From: Streptomyces varsoviensis
GTDB taxonomy: Bacteria; Actinomycetota; Actinomycetes; Streptomycetales; Streptomycetaceae
Assembly (NCBI RefSeq): GCF_000718635.1
Contig: NZ_JOBF01000037.1
Coordinates: forward strand, 1 to 48,407
Reading direction: 5' to 3'
DNA: 48,407 nt
Part shown: positions 16,121 to 23,090 of the stretch, in pieces
How positions within the stretch are numbered: the first letter of the stretch is position 1
Layout: every line of letters starts with the position of its first letter
Notes under the pieces: model-generated
The model's database searches: none
The model's input: the letters and a program-made list of their open reading frames with translations, nothing else
What the model was told of the DNA's origin: nothing
Made by a program: the position numbers and the translations under genes

Positions 16121-17364
16121 CCGGGCAGTCCACAGCGCGCGGCGAGCGCCCGCAACCTCCCCTCGGCGTTGCCTGTCCCCAGTAGGCGCAGGTCGTCGAC
16201 GAGTTGGCGGGTCCGCGGGCGGCAGTGAACCTCTTCCTCGGCTTCCCGTTCGGCATCGAGGAGCACCCCGACGGCTTCCTCGCGCTTCCCGGCCTGCGTG
16301 TAGGCGCGGGCGAGGTCGGCGAGGTGATGCGCGCGGCGCTCGCGGGGGAGCTCCGCACGGGCGGGCTCGGGGATGCGCAGGGCGACGGCGACGGCCTCGG
16401 CGCCCTCGGCGAGCTGGACGTGTGCGGCGACGCGGTACAGGGCGACATTCGTCCGGCCGAACGCGGTCCACAGTGCGTTGCCGTCGCCGTCGTCGCCGAG
16501 CTCCTCGGCGTGCTCGTCGGCCTGGTCGAGGAGCTCGGGAACGGCGCGGGCGGCCTGCGCGGCGCGGGCGTCGTCACGGTCGGCGGCCGTCGCCTTGGCC
16601 ATGGCGGCTTTGAGGTAGAGCATCCCGAGCGTGGACAGGCCGGACGCCCCGGAGCGGATGAGGTCGGGGCCGAGGCGGTCGGCGGCGGCCGTGGCGAAGT
16701 CGGCGGCGGCGTGCGGCTGTCCGTGGTTGGTCATGGCGTCGGCCAGGTGGCGGGCGGCGCTCGCCATGATGACCGGATCGCCGGATCGTTCGGCGGCGAG
16801 CACCGCGCGGTGTCCGGCGATGTGCGCGAGGTCCCCCGACCCGAACTTGATCGCGGCGGCCTCGGTGAGCTGTAGGGCCATGGACAGGGCTCGGTACGCG
16901 GCGAGCTGGTCCTCTCCGGTGTGCCGGGCGGCGGCGCGGTTCGCCTCGGTGAGGAGCTCGGGGACCAGGCGGCCGAGGCTGGCGAATGCCGAGGACTGGA
17001 ACGAGGTCCAGCCGTACGCCACGCGGCGGCGCAGCGTTTCGACGTCGAGCGGTTCGGCGCCGTCGGCGTCGGCGGTCCCCGTGATCACGTCGTGCCGTTG
17101 GAGGGCGGCCCGGATCTGCTCCAGCTCGGCCGCGTCGACACACTCGACGGTGGGCCGGTCGGCGAGGAGGTCGGCGAGGTCGATCCCGAGGACACGGGCG
17201 GCGGACTCCAGCACGGAGAGGCGGGGGTCTGCCTGCCGTTCGCCGCTTTCGAGTTGCTGCACCCATCGGCGGGTCTTGCCCATGAGGGCGGCGAAGTCGA
17301 CTTGCGTGATCCGGCGGCGCTCTCGCCAATATGCGATGCGGCGGCCGACCTTCCGAGCGTCCAT
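16117..17364 (-). CDS. XRE-family regulator with TPR-like domain (415 aa)
   Basis: An N-terminal HTH (about 8-62, ITQVDFAALMGKTRRWVQQL) is followed by a long alpha-helical TPR-like region, the usual plan of Streptomyces XRE/TPR sensors. The ATG at 17364 has GGAGTAGAG 6 bases upstream. A perfect 19-bp palindrome (17392-17410) lies 28 bases before the start, between this gene and the divergent gene at 17444, so autoregulation is likely. It is translationally coupled to the flavoprotein gene. Confidence 0.88.
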   Translation of the reverse strand: MDARKVGRRIAYWRERRRITQVDFAALMGKTRRWVQQLESGERQADPRLSVLESAARVLGIDLADLLADRPTVECVDAAELEQIRAALQRHDVITGTADADGAEPLDVETLRRRVAYGWTSFQSSAFASLGRLVPELLTEANRAAARHTGEDQLAAYRALSMALQLTEAAAIKFGSGDLAHIAGHRAVLAAERSGDPVIMASAARHLADAMTNHGQPHAAADFATAAADRLGPDLIRSGASGLSTLGMLYLKAAMAKATAADRDDARAAQAARAVPELLDQADEHAEELGDDGDGNALWTAFGRTNVALYRVAAHVQLAEGAEAVAVALRIPEPARAELPRERRAHHLADLARAYTQAGKREEAVGVLLDAEREAEEEVHCRPRTRQLVDDLRLLGTGNAEGRLRALAARCGLPG

Positions 17365-17391
17365 GGGCTCTACTCCGGGCCGAGTGCACAA

Positions 17392-17437
17392 GGCGCACAG
17401 ACTGTGCGCCTACATTCCGTTGTACGCGCCTTACCGT
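17392..17437 (+). promoter_or_regulatory. GGCGCACAG palindrome and leaderless promoter, copy 1
   Basis: GGCGCACAGACTGTGCGCC (17392-17410) is a perfect palindrome with a single central base. A TACCGT -10-like hexamer at 17432-17437 lies 6 bases before the ATG at 17444, with no ribosome-binding site, which predicts a leaderless transcript. The same arrangement recurs at 18721-18766. Confidence 0.75.
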
Positions 17438-17443
17438 CCGGAT

Positions 17444-17938
17444 ATGGCCAAGTCCCAAAACACCGCCCAACCGAGTTGGGCCGCGCTCCTCGACCTCGAC
17501 GCCGACACGTACGCACGCCTGCGATATGCCGGCCGTTCCGCTACGGACATGGTGGCGGTCGGTCAGGCGTGGGACACGGTCCCCGCAGGGTGGGAGGCCC
17601 TCGCCGTAGCGCCGCTCGCGCGGGGCCTGGCGGCGCTCGACTGCCTCGGCCTGCCGCTCGATGGCGGGTTCCCGGTGATCGCCGATCACGGCCGATGCGA
17701 GCTGATCGTGTTGGTTGAGGAGGGCGCGCCCGGCCCGCTCGCCGAGCTCCAGGGCGTGCGCGTGCTCCGCTCCGGGACGTCGTTCCTCCTCGTCCCGTTC
17801 GGGGAGGTGGGCGGGTATCACGCCGCATGGCTGAGCCGTCCAACGTCGGGCCGGGCACGGTACGTTGACCCGTCGGCGTTGCGTGACGCCGTGCTCGCCG
17901 CCGAGGCGGAACGCGCGGAGCACGCTCGCGCCTGCTGA
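17444..17938 (+). CDS. Hypothetical protein, probably leaderless (164 aa)
   Basis: The family is not recognised. The protein is soluble and rich in Ala and Leu, with a beta-strand pattern in the middle (FPVIADHGRCELIVLVEEG). Similar proteins often sit opposite XRE regulators in Streptomyces. The ATG is only 6 bases after a -10-like TACCGT and lacks a Shine-Dalgarno sequence. The palindrome shared with the gene at 18774 suggests that both are controlled by the XRE protein encoded divergently. Confidence 0.78.
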   Translation: MAKSQNTAQPSWAALLDLDADTYARLRYAGRSATDMVAVGQAWDTVPAGWEALAVAPLARGLAALDCLGLPLDGGFPVIADHGRCELIVLVEEGAPGPLAELQGVRVLRSGTSFLLVPFGEVGGYHAAWLSRPTSGRARYVDPSALRDAVLAAEAERAEHARAC

Positions 17939-17940
17939 CC

Positions 17941-18116
17941 CCGTGTGCGGCTCCTCCCCCCGTGGGGGCTGCGCACGGCCGCCGAGGGCCCCCGGAGCTC
18001 GCGCCTTGCTCCGGGGGCCCTCTCATGCCGCAGGGCGCCCGCTCCGGGTAGGAGCGGGCGCCCTGCGATGATGTGGGCCGAGGTCCCCGGCAATTCCCGT
18101 GCCGGGGACCTCGGCC
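17941..18116. terminator. Four consecutive terminator hairpins
   Basis: Strong hairpins at 17941-17978, 17984-18022, 18030-18066 and 18076-18116 fill the gap between two converging genes. The stems are 9-16 bp and almost pure G/C. The last has loop ATTCCCG, shared with the terminators at 660 and 21917. Four in a row is more than termination of two genes needs. Confidence 0.85.
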
Positions 18117-18120
18117 GTTC

Positions 18121-18531
18121 TCACGCCGCCTTGGGCGGGCGGGTCTCGACGTCAGCCTCGGCGGCGCGGGCCTCGCCCTCGACGGCCGCCGCCTCGGTGC
18201 GCTGCGCGTTCGCGGCCTCGGCCGCTTCCCCGGCCTTCTCACCCTGGCGGGTCACCCATGCGGCGATGGCCTCGGGGCGCTGCGCGGCGGGCAGGCAGCC
18301 GCGGTGCCGGACGCGGTCCCGGCGCATGTGGCTGTAGAACATCAGCCCTTCCCACCCGCAGAGCTCGCAGCGGACGAGCCAGTGCACGTCACTGCCGGGG
18401 TATCCGGCGAGGGGCGTCCACGCGGTTTCGGCGAGGCGGGCGAACGCTCGCGCGGCGCTCTCCTCGTTGCGCCTCTGGTTCCACGGCCTTTCGAGGAGGT
18501 TCTCGGCGAGGTACGGGGTAATGACCTGCAT
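18121..18531 (-). CDS. Hypothetical zinc-binding-like protein (136 aa)
   Basis: The N-terminal two thirds holds a Cys/His cluster (CELCGWEG followed by HMRRDRVRHRGC) that could form a zinc finger. The C-terminus is an Ala/Glu-rich helix. The ATG at 18531 has AAGGAAAGG 8 bases upstream. The 12-bp-periodic ACTTGTAG operator (18583-18626) lies about 50 bases upstream, and a 48-bp GTTATGACG element lies beyond it. It therefore seems to be under plasmid-wide control. No function is assigned. Confidence 0.75.
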   Translation of the reverse strand: MQVITPYLAENLLERPWNQRRNEESAARAFARLAETAWTPLAGYPGSDVHWLVRCELCGWEGLMFYSHMRRDRVRHRGCLPAAQRPEAIAAWVTRQGEKAGEAAEAANAQRTEAAAVEGEARAAEADVETRPPKAA

Positions 18532-18582
18532 CTTTCGGGCCTTTCCTTGCGGTGTGCTGCGGCTTTCTGCCGCACCCACACC

Positions 18583-18626
18583 CTTGCACACTTGCAACTC
18601 AACTACAAGTTGTGTTGCAAGTAATG
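18583..18626 (-). promoter_or_regulatory. ACTTGTAG operator/promoter, site 1
   Basis: Read on the minus strand, ACTTGCAA, ACTTGTAG and AGTTGCAAG recur at 12-base intervals. TTGTAG is followed after exactly 17 bases by AAGGGT, a plausible -35/-10 pair for the gene starting at 18531. This is one of seven such sites on the plasmid. Confidence 0.75.
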
Positions 18627-18657
18627 CCGCGCCTCACTCGCCTCGATCGAGGGTGCC

Positions 18658-18705
18658 ACCAGGGGTTATGACGAAAGGTCATTGTTTGTGAGCTGGGGGC
18701 ATATG
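18658..18705. promoter_or_regulatory. GTTATGACG 48-bp element, copy 2
   Basis: This copy contains the perfect inverted repeat ATGAC-GAAAG-GTCAT, weaker in the other two copies, then TTTGTGAGCTGGGGGCATATG. It lies between the site-1 operator and the palindrome at 18721. Confidence 0.75.
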
Positions 18706-18720
18706 GGGTTGCCCGCACAA

Positions 18721-18766
18721 GGCGTACACACTGTGCGCCCACGGCGCGCCGGTCCGCTCATACGGT
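18721..18766 (+). promoter_or_regulatory. GGCGCACAG palindrome and leaderless promoter, copy 2
   Basis: GGCGTACACACTGTGCGCC (18721-18739) matches copy 1 at 17 of 19 positions. TACGGT at 18761-18766 lies 7 bases before the ATG at 18774. The spacing from palindrome to -10 is nearly the same as in copy 1 (21 versus 21 bases). Confidence 0.75.
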
Positions 18767-18773
18767 GCCGGAC

Positions 18774-19205
18774 ATGGCGCATTCACAGCACGTCCCCCCG
18801 TCCCCTGATCAGGGCCCCGAGCATCTGCCCACCCTTCGGCCGGCACCCGGTCCCGAAGTGGTCCGAGTCGAGGGTCCGGCCTTCGCACATGACCTCGTCC
18901 GCAGCCTCGACGAGGCGAGCGCGGCCGTCAGCTCACTGCCTGCCCTCGGCCCGTCCGCCGACGTCTCGGTGAGCGCGCTCACCGCACTCGTGTGCACCGG
19001 CTCAACCCCGGCCGACGCGCTGCAAGCGGCGGCCGAGCTCGCCCGGCAGGCACCCACCCTCGAACCGCACGCCCTCGCCCTGGCGAAGATGCCGGGACCG
19101 GTCGAGGGCATGTGGGAATGGCACATCACCATGACGGTCAGCTCGCGTGATCCCGTCACCGGGGAGTACGGGGGTTCCACCCATCACGCGGACCGGCGGC
19201 GGTGA
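18774..19205 (+). CDS. Hypothetical protein, probably leaderless (143 aa)
   Basis: The family is not recognised. It is a soluble protein with a Pro-rich N-terminus and a helical middle, ending in a hydrophilic tail (TMTVSSRDPVTGEYGGSTHH). I chose the ATG at 18774 because it lies 7 bases after the -10-like TACGGT. It starts a three-gene series (18774, 19210, 19452) with tight spacing, so all three are probably cotranscribed and share control with the gene at 17444 through the same palindrome. Confidence 0.75.
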   Translation: MAHSQHVPPSPDQGPEHLPTLRPAPGPEVVRVEGPAFAHDLVRSLDEASAAVSSLPALGPSADVSVSALTALVCTGSTPADALQAAAELARQAPTLEPHALALAKMPGPVEGMWEWHITMTVSSRDPVTGEYGGSTHHADRRR

Positions 19206-19209
19206 AGGC

Positions 19210-19455
19210 ATGACCGTGCGCGCCCGATACCGGCTACGGGACTACAAGATCACGGCCGACCCCGTCACCCCTCCCAGCCATCAGGCCGTATGCGTGACCG
19301 GCGAAGACGCCGACTGCGGCGCCGATTCGGACCACCAGGAGACCGAGGCCGCCGTCGAACGGTGGATCGCCGAACACACCCGGGACACGGGTCACGACTT
19401 CTACCGGCGGGCCCGGTGGGACTTCGTCAATACGGAACCGGGGGCGTGGCGGTGA
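19210..19455 (+). CDS. DUF7848-like small protein (81 aa)
   Basis: The sequence pattern RYRLRDYKITADP, then CVTGEDADCG, then WIAEHTRDTGHDFYRR resembles a widespread small Streptomyces family that I recall as DUF7848. Two conserved Cys and two His near the C-terminus could bind metal. The ATG has GGTGAAGG just upstream. It often accompanies XRE-controlled gene sets. Molecular function is unknown. Confidence 0.75.
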   Translation: MTVRARYRLRDYKITADPVTPPSHQAVCVTGEDADCGADSDHQETEAAVERWIAEHTRDTGHDFYRRARWDFVNTEPGAWR

Positions 19456-19583
19456 CCAGCGATCGGCAGCAACGACTTTGGGAGCGCGCCGAGCGGCTCC
19501 GCATAGCGGTTGACACCGTACGGGCCACCCGGCGGGCCATCGCGCAGGAACGAGGCACACGCGGCGGCGGGGGGCCTTCGTAG
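19452..19583 (+). CDS. Tiny basic helical protein (43 aa)
   Basis: The GTG start overlaps the stop of the DUF7848-like gene (GTGA), a clear sign of translational coupling. The product is a short Arg-rich helix (RQQRLWERAERLRIAVDTVR) with a Gly-rich end. Function is unknown. Confidence 0.6.
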   Translation: MTSDRQQRLWERAERLRIAVDTVRATRRAIAQERGTRGGGGPS

Positions 19584-19608
19584 CGCCCTCTCCCCCGCAG
19601 CACGCGTG

Positions 19609-19643
19609 AGCGCCCGACCCCCTCGGCAGGGGTCGGGCGCTCA
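19609..19643. terminator. Bidirectional terminator
   Basis: GAGCGCCCGACCCC pairs with GGGGTCGGGCGCTC around CTCGGCA between two converging transcription units. Confidence 0.88.
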
Positions 19644-19666
19644 CATGTATCAGCTGTAGGCCGGGC

Positions 19667-20470
19667 CTATCGCTCGACGACGGCCCGGTGAATGTCGCGG
19701 TGCTCGACCGTGACCCCGGCGCCGTAGTGCATGGCGAGGTGGTTGACCATCGCGGCCGAGCGGTGACGTCCTCCCGCGCAGCCGACTGCGACGCGCACCG
19801 GTCCGGCCGAGGGACCGGCGCGGAAGGAATCGACGGCGGCCAGGATCGCGCGGGCGAGCTCGGGGACACCGGGGGTGGCGAACACCGTGCGCGTCACGAG
19901 CTCGTGCTCGGCGGTGAGCTGTCGCAGCTCGGGGTTCACGTGGGGGTCTCGGAAGTGCTCGCGCATGTCGATGACGAGATCCGCCTCGGGAGCCGGGCCG
20001 TGCAGGAATCCGAAGCTGACGAGCTCGACCTCATCGGCTCCCCCGACGGTACGGCCGAGGGTCTGCCGACGGGCGTCGGCCAGGATCGAGGCGTGATCGA
20101 AAGCCAGGTCTCCGGGCTCTTGCAGCGGCACCCACCGCACGGCCGCAGCGTCGTCCCCGGCCGTGGCCGTGGTGCCGGCGGGCACCGTCACGGCGTAGGC
20201 CGCGGTGACGTACCGGCCTCGCGGATCGCGGTCGGGGTGGTCGTAGACGCCGATCAGGGTCAGATCCTCGGCGGCGACACGAACCCCCGTCTCCTCGAAC
20301 AGCTCCCGCACCGCAGCCGTGAGGGACGTCTCCCCGGGGTCGACGTGCCCACCCGGAAATGCGAGCTGCCCCTCGAAGGGTGACCAGCGCCGTTCGATCA
20401 TCAGGACGTCGGCGCCTCGGATGCACACCACGTCGGCGGTGTAGCGGATGACTTCGGGATTGTCGGTCAT
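19667..20470 (-). CDS. Nudix hydrolase fused to a RapZ C-terminal-like domain (267 aa)
   Basis: The N-terminal half (about 1-135) is a Nudix domain with a complete Nudix box from Gly41 to Val63 (GHVDPGETS...REL-EETG). The C-terminal half (about 148-267) resembles the RapZ C-terminal domain: VSFGFLHGP, DLVIDMREHFRDPH and GCAGGRHRSA, a phosphate/small-molecule-binding loop. RapZ proteins normally carry an N-terminal kinase-like domain, so a Nudix replacement is unusual. The substrate is unknown; a nucleotide or RNA 5'-end are candidates. The ATG overlaps the upstream stop. Confidence 0.88.
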   Translation of the reverse strand: MTDNPEVIRYTADVVCIRGADVLMIERRWSPFEGQLAFPGGHVDPGETSLTAAVRELFEETGVRVAAEDLTLIGVYDHPDRDPRGRYVTAAYAVTVPAGTTATAGDDAAAVRWVPLQEPGDLAFDHASILADARRQTLGRTVGGADEVELVSFGFLHGPAPEADLVIDMREHFRDPHVNPELRQLTAEHELVTRTVFATPGVPELARAILAAVDSFRAGPSAGPVRVAVGCAGGRHRSAAMVNHLAMHYGAGVTVEHRDIHRAVVER

Positions 20471-20721
20471 GCTTTCCCTTTCTCAGCTTCGGTCCGGCCT
20501 GCCTCGGTGATGCGGAAGAAGTGCGGGTGTCCGCGGTGCTCGTGCCCGGGGTCCGGCGCCCCCTGTACGTGGCCGCAATCGTCGATCGAGTCGGCGAGGC
20601 CGAGTTCTTCGAGTGCGAGCTCGTCGGCCTTGGTGACGCTGCGGGCGTCGATGCTGCCTTTGGGGTGCGCGGCGGCCAGGCGCAGGGCGGCGAGCCGGTT
20701 CGGGGTCAGGCGGGGCGGCAC
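20467..20721 (-). CDS. Small winged-helix-like protein (84 aa)
   Basis: The pattern LTPNRLAALRLAAAHPKG, then a helix, then HPHFFRITEAGRTEAEKG resembles the winged-helix fold with a C-terminal wing and helix, seen in small plasmid and phage regulators. The GTG at 20721 is the likely start, 5 bases after the upstream stop; it lacks a clear ribosome-binding site, so coupling is assumed. It overlaps the Nudix-RapZ start by 4 bases, suggesting the two work together. Confidence 0.65.
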   Translation of the reverse strand: MPPRLTPNRLAALRLAAAHPKGSIDARSVTKADELALEELGLADSIDDCGHVQGAPDPGHEHRGHPHFFRITEAGRTEAEKGKA

Positions 20722-20726
20722 CGGGG

Positions 20727-21155
20727 TCAGTCCCGGACGGCGAGGTACGCGGCGAGGCCCTCGGCGAGGTGGTGTGTTGCCTGGTCGAGGAGGTACGCGC
20801 CGCCGAGCGGGCCGCCGAGCTCGTAGAAGTTGGCTTTCCCGGTGGCCTCGGCCGTCTTGCGGACCGGCCAACGGCGATCAATCACGTAATGCGTGGCGCC
20901 GGACAGGGCGAGCGCGGCGGCGATGCTGCGGGGCCGCAGGCCGAGGCCGAGGAGGCGGTTCCCCACCAGAAGCGCGGCGCCCTGCGTGGCCACATACGAG
21001 GCGACGTGTCCCGCGAGGGCCTTGTGCCCCTCGGCGCCGGGCTTGGCCTTGTGCTGCGCCTGGTGGTCGCTCTGTACCCAGTGGTCGGCGACGTCGGCGG
21101 CGATGCGGAGGAGGGCGTATACGGCGGGGTAGGCGGCGGCGCGGTTCACGGTCAT
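20727..21155 (-). CDS. DUF3307-like membrane protein (142 aa)
   Basis: ALLRIAADVADHWVQSDHQA followed by HYVIDRRWP matches the His/Asp-bearing helices of DUF3307-type integral membrane proteins, and the remaining helices are hydrophobic. The ATG at 21155 has GGAAGGA 8 bases upstream. The gene is the first of a three-gene leftward operon with the winged-helix and Nudix-RapZ genes. Its biochemical role is unknown. Confidence 0.75.
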   Translation of the reverse strand: MTVNRAAAYPAVYALLRIAADVADHWVQSDHQAQHKAKPGAEGHKALAGHVASYVATQGAALLVGNRLLGLGLRPRSIAAALALSGATHYVIDRRWPVRKTAEATGKANFYELGGPLGGAYLLDQATHHLAEGLAAYLAVRD

Positions 21156-21179
21156 GGTGGCGAGTCCTTCCGGTTGGGA

Positions 21180-21205
21180 GCCGGGGCCCCGGTCGGGGCC
21201 CCGGC
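21180..21205. terminator. Hairpin terminator
   Basis: CCGGGGCCCCGG-type stems separated by a short TC junction lie between the genes starting at 21155 and ending at 21233. Confidence 0.65.
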
Positions 21206-21232
21206 GGCGGGGTGGGCGGGGAAGTGCCGGCG

Positions 21233-21640
21233 CTAGCTCTGCCGGTCGCAGCCGTGGGCCTTGGGGTCCGCGAGGTGGGCCTCGAACGCGGCGGCCTCGT
21301 ACGGGGTCCACAGACGGGCGGTGATCGTCCGGCCGCAGTCCTCGCAGGACCAGGAGCGCGGGCCGTTCAGTCGTCCGTACGCGAGCCGGTGCGCTCGCTC
21401 GGTGAGGTCGGTCACCGTGCGGTCGACGGCGGCCAGGGCGACGATCCCGGCGACGACGACGCACGCGACGCGGGCGAACCCGCGGACCTCGTCGGCGAGC
21501 TGCTGCTCGATGAACCACGCGGCCGTGAGGGCGGCGGCGGCCGGAACGAGCGTGTGCACCAGGCCGAGGCCGAGGAGGCGCAGCCGGGCCGAGTTCTCCG
21601 TGATGGTGTGAAGGACGTTGCTGCGGGTGGACGTGTTCAT
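21233..21640 (-). CDS. Membrane protein with C-terminal zinc motif (135 aa)
   Basis: Two hydrophobic segments (about 22-42 and 54-72) form a hairpin. The C-terminal cytoplasmic part carries CEDCGR plus a late His/Cys pair, a possible zinc ribbon. The ATG has GAGAGGAA upstream. Size and topology resemble Spd-type plasmid-spread proteins, but the family is not certain. Confidence 0.7.
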   Translation of the reverse strand: MNTSTRSNVLHTITENSARLRLLGLGLVHTLVPAAAALTAAWFIEQQLADEVRGFARVACVVVAGIVALAAVDRTVTDLTERAHRLAYGRLNGPRSWSCEDCGRTITARLWTPYEAAAFEAHLADPKAHGCDRQS

Positions 21641-21681
21641 GTGGTCGGTTCCTCTCGGTGGGGCGGGCGGGTGCTGGGGTG

Positions 21682-21882
21682 TCAGCGGCCGGTCTTGCGC
21701 AGCTCGTGCGCGTGGCACAGGACGGGGCCGATCAGGAGGGAAATCCGGTTCACGGTCCACCGGCCCTCGGTGAGCGGGCCCGGCTCGACCTCGTCCACGA
21801 TTCGGCCGGTCCTGCCGACCGCGCGGGGGTCGTCCTCGCACGCCGTGATCTCGACCTCGTCACCCGCGTTGAACTGGGGCAT
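21682..21882 (-). CDS. Small SH3-like/KOW-like protein (66 aa)
   Basis: An all-beta pattern starting FNAGDEVEITACEDDP and RTGRIVDEVEPG is typical of SH3-like barrels that bind nucleic acid or partner proteins. The ATG has a good GAGGAG ribosome-binding site. It follows the hairpin terminator at 21917-21951 and lies just upstream of the membrane-protein gene. Function is unknown. Confidence 0.7.
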   Translation of the reverse strand: MPQFNAGDEVEITACEDDPRAVGRTGRIVDEVEPGPLTEGRWTVNRISLLIGPVLCHAHELRKTGR

Positions 21883-21916
21883 GGCTCCTCGATCCGTTGT
21901 TTGGGTTTCGGCGAGC

Positions 21917-21951
21917 CGGGCCCCTGGCGATTCCCGCGCCAGGGGCCCGGC
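21917..21951. terminator. Terminator hairpin with ATTCCCG loop
   Basis: CCGGGCCCCTGGCG pairs with CGCCAGGGGCCCGG around ATTCCCG. The loop and adjoining stem are the same as in the terminator at 660-692. Confidence 0.85.
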
Positions 21952-21979
21952 GGTCTCGGGCGGAACGCCCGGGGCGTGA

Positions 21980-22897
21980 TCAGAAGGAGCGGCGGCGGGG
22001 GCTGCTGCTGCCGGAACGGCGCTGCGGGGTGCGAACGCGGCCGGACATGGAGTTGGCCTGTACGTCGAGGTTGTCGCCGAGGGCGGCCTCGGTGGCGGTC
22101 ACGGTGACGTCGCCGCTCATCGTGCGGGCGCTGAGGTCCCCGCCCGCCGTCGCGTGAACGTGAATGCTTCCGCTCATCGTCTTGAGCCGGGCGGTTCCGC
22201 CGAAGTCACCAATGCGGATATCGCCGCTCATGGTGTTGCCCTCGACGACGTCCGTACGACCGAGGCGGACGTCGCCGGACTGCGTCTTGGCGGTGATCTG
22301 CGCGGCCCTGTCGACCACGACGTCACCGGACTGCGTCGAGGCGTCGACCCTGGCGACGTGTCCGGCGCGCACGTCGCCGGACTGCGTGTTACCGGTGACG
22401 TTGAGGATCGCGCCCTCGGCGATGACGTCGGCGGACTGCGTACGACCGATGACCGAACTGCCCTCGGGGACGGTGGCGGTGATCTCGATGGGAGAGCTGC
22501 CGTTGATGACCGTGGTCCCGCCGTTGCCGCTGATGCGGACGCCGTTCACGACGACGTCGCCGCCGACGATGGTCATGCCGGTCACTGATCCGGTGACGGT
22601 GCCGAAGGACTGGTAGACGGACGTTCCGCGCCTGCCGCCGCCCGTGATGATCGTGGTCCCGCCGCTGGTGCCGCCCTTGCCCTCGACGCTGACGTACAGG
22701 CCGGTGCCGGACTGGCGGAGCGTGGCCTCCCGGACGGCGTCGGCGGCGGGGCCCTCCTCGTCGGCGGTGTGAACCGTCAGGGTGGCCCGCTCGCAGTCGG
22801 CGGCGGCGCGGACGGTGATGGTGCCGCCGTGGCCGAAGAGGGCGGCGTCGATGGTGACGGGGCCGGTGTTCTCGGCGGCGATCTTGCGAGTGGTCAT
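21980..22897 (-). CDS. DUF4097-like beta-helix repeat protein (305 aa)
   Basis: From about residue 170 on, the sequence repeats every 18-20 residues with the motif TQSGDV or TMSGDI (eight copies, drifting from TQS to TMS), which predicts a right-handed or single-stranded beta-helix as in DUF4097 adhesin-like proteins. The N-terminus is beta-rich; no signal peptide is visible. The ATG at 22897 has GGGAGA upstream. Operator site 2 (22984-23027) lies about 90 bases upstream. An Arg/Ser-rich tail ends the protein. Confidence 0.8.
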   Translation of the reverse strand: MTTRKIAAENTGPVTIDAALFGHGGTITVRAAADCERATLTVHTADEEGPAADAVREATLRQSGTGLYVSVEGKGGTSGGTTIITGGGRRGTSVYQSFGTVTGSVTGMTIVGGDVVVNGVRISGNGGTTVINGSSPIEITATVPEGSSVIGRTQSADVIAEGAILNVTGNTQSGDVRAGHVARVDASTQSGDVVVDRAAQITAKTQSGDVRLGRTDVVEGNTMSGDIRIGDFGGTARLKTMSGSIHVHATAGGDLSARTMSGDVTVTATEAALGDNLDVQANSMSGRVRTPQRRSGSSSPRRRSF

Positions 22898-22983
22898 GTG
22901 GCGATCTCCCTTTGTGTGGGCGGTGGTTGGTCCGCGGCTTCCGGGCCGGTGCCCGGTGGTGCCGTGGGGTCCACCATGACATG

Positions 22984-23027
22984 ACTTGCAGTCCAACTAC
23001 AAGTCCAACTGCAAGTTGACTTGAAAC
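22984..23027 (-). promoter_or_regulatory. ACTTGTAG operator/promoter, site 2
   Basis: On the minus strand ACTTGCAG, ACTTGTAG and ACTGCAAG occur at 12-base steps. TTGTAG is followed after 18 bases by CATGGT. It would drive the DUF4097-like gene and confer control by the same regulator as the other sites. Confidence 0.72.
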
Positions 23028-23039
23028 TGCCGGACATGG

Positions 23040-23078
23040 TGGCGCCCCCGGGCCGGGGAACGGCTCCCGGGGGCGCTG
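23040..23078. terminator. Terminator hairpin
   Basis: GGCGCCCCCGGG and CCCGGGGGCGC stems end the leftward transcript of the gene that stops at 23091, keeping it separate from site 2. Confidence 0.8.
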
Positions 23079-23090
23079 GTCTGTGCGGGG

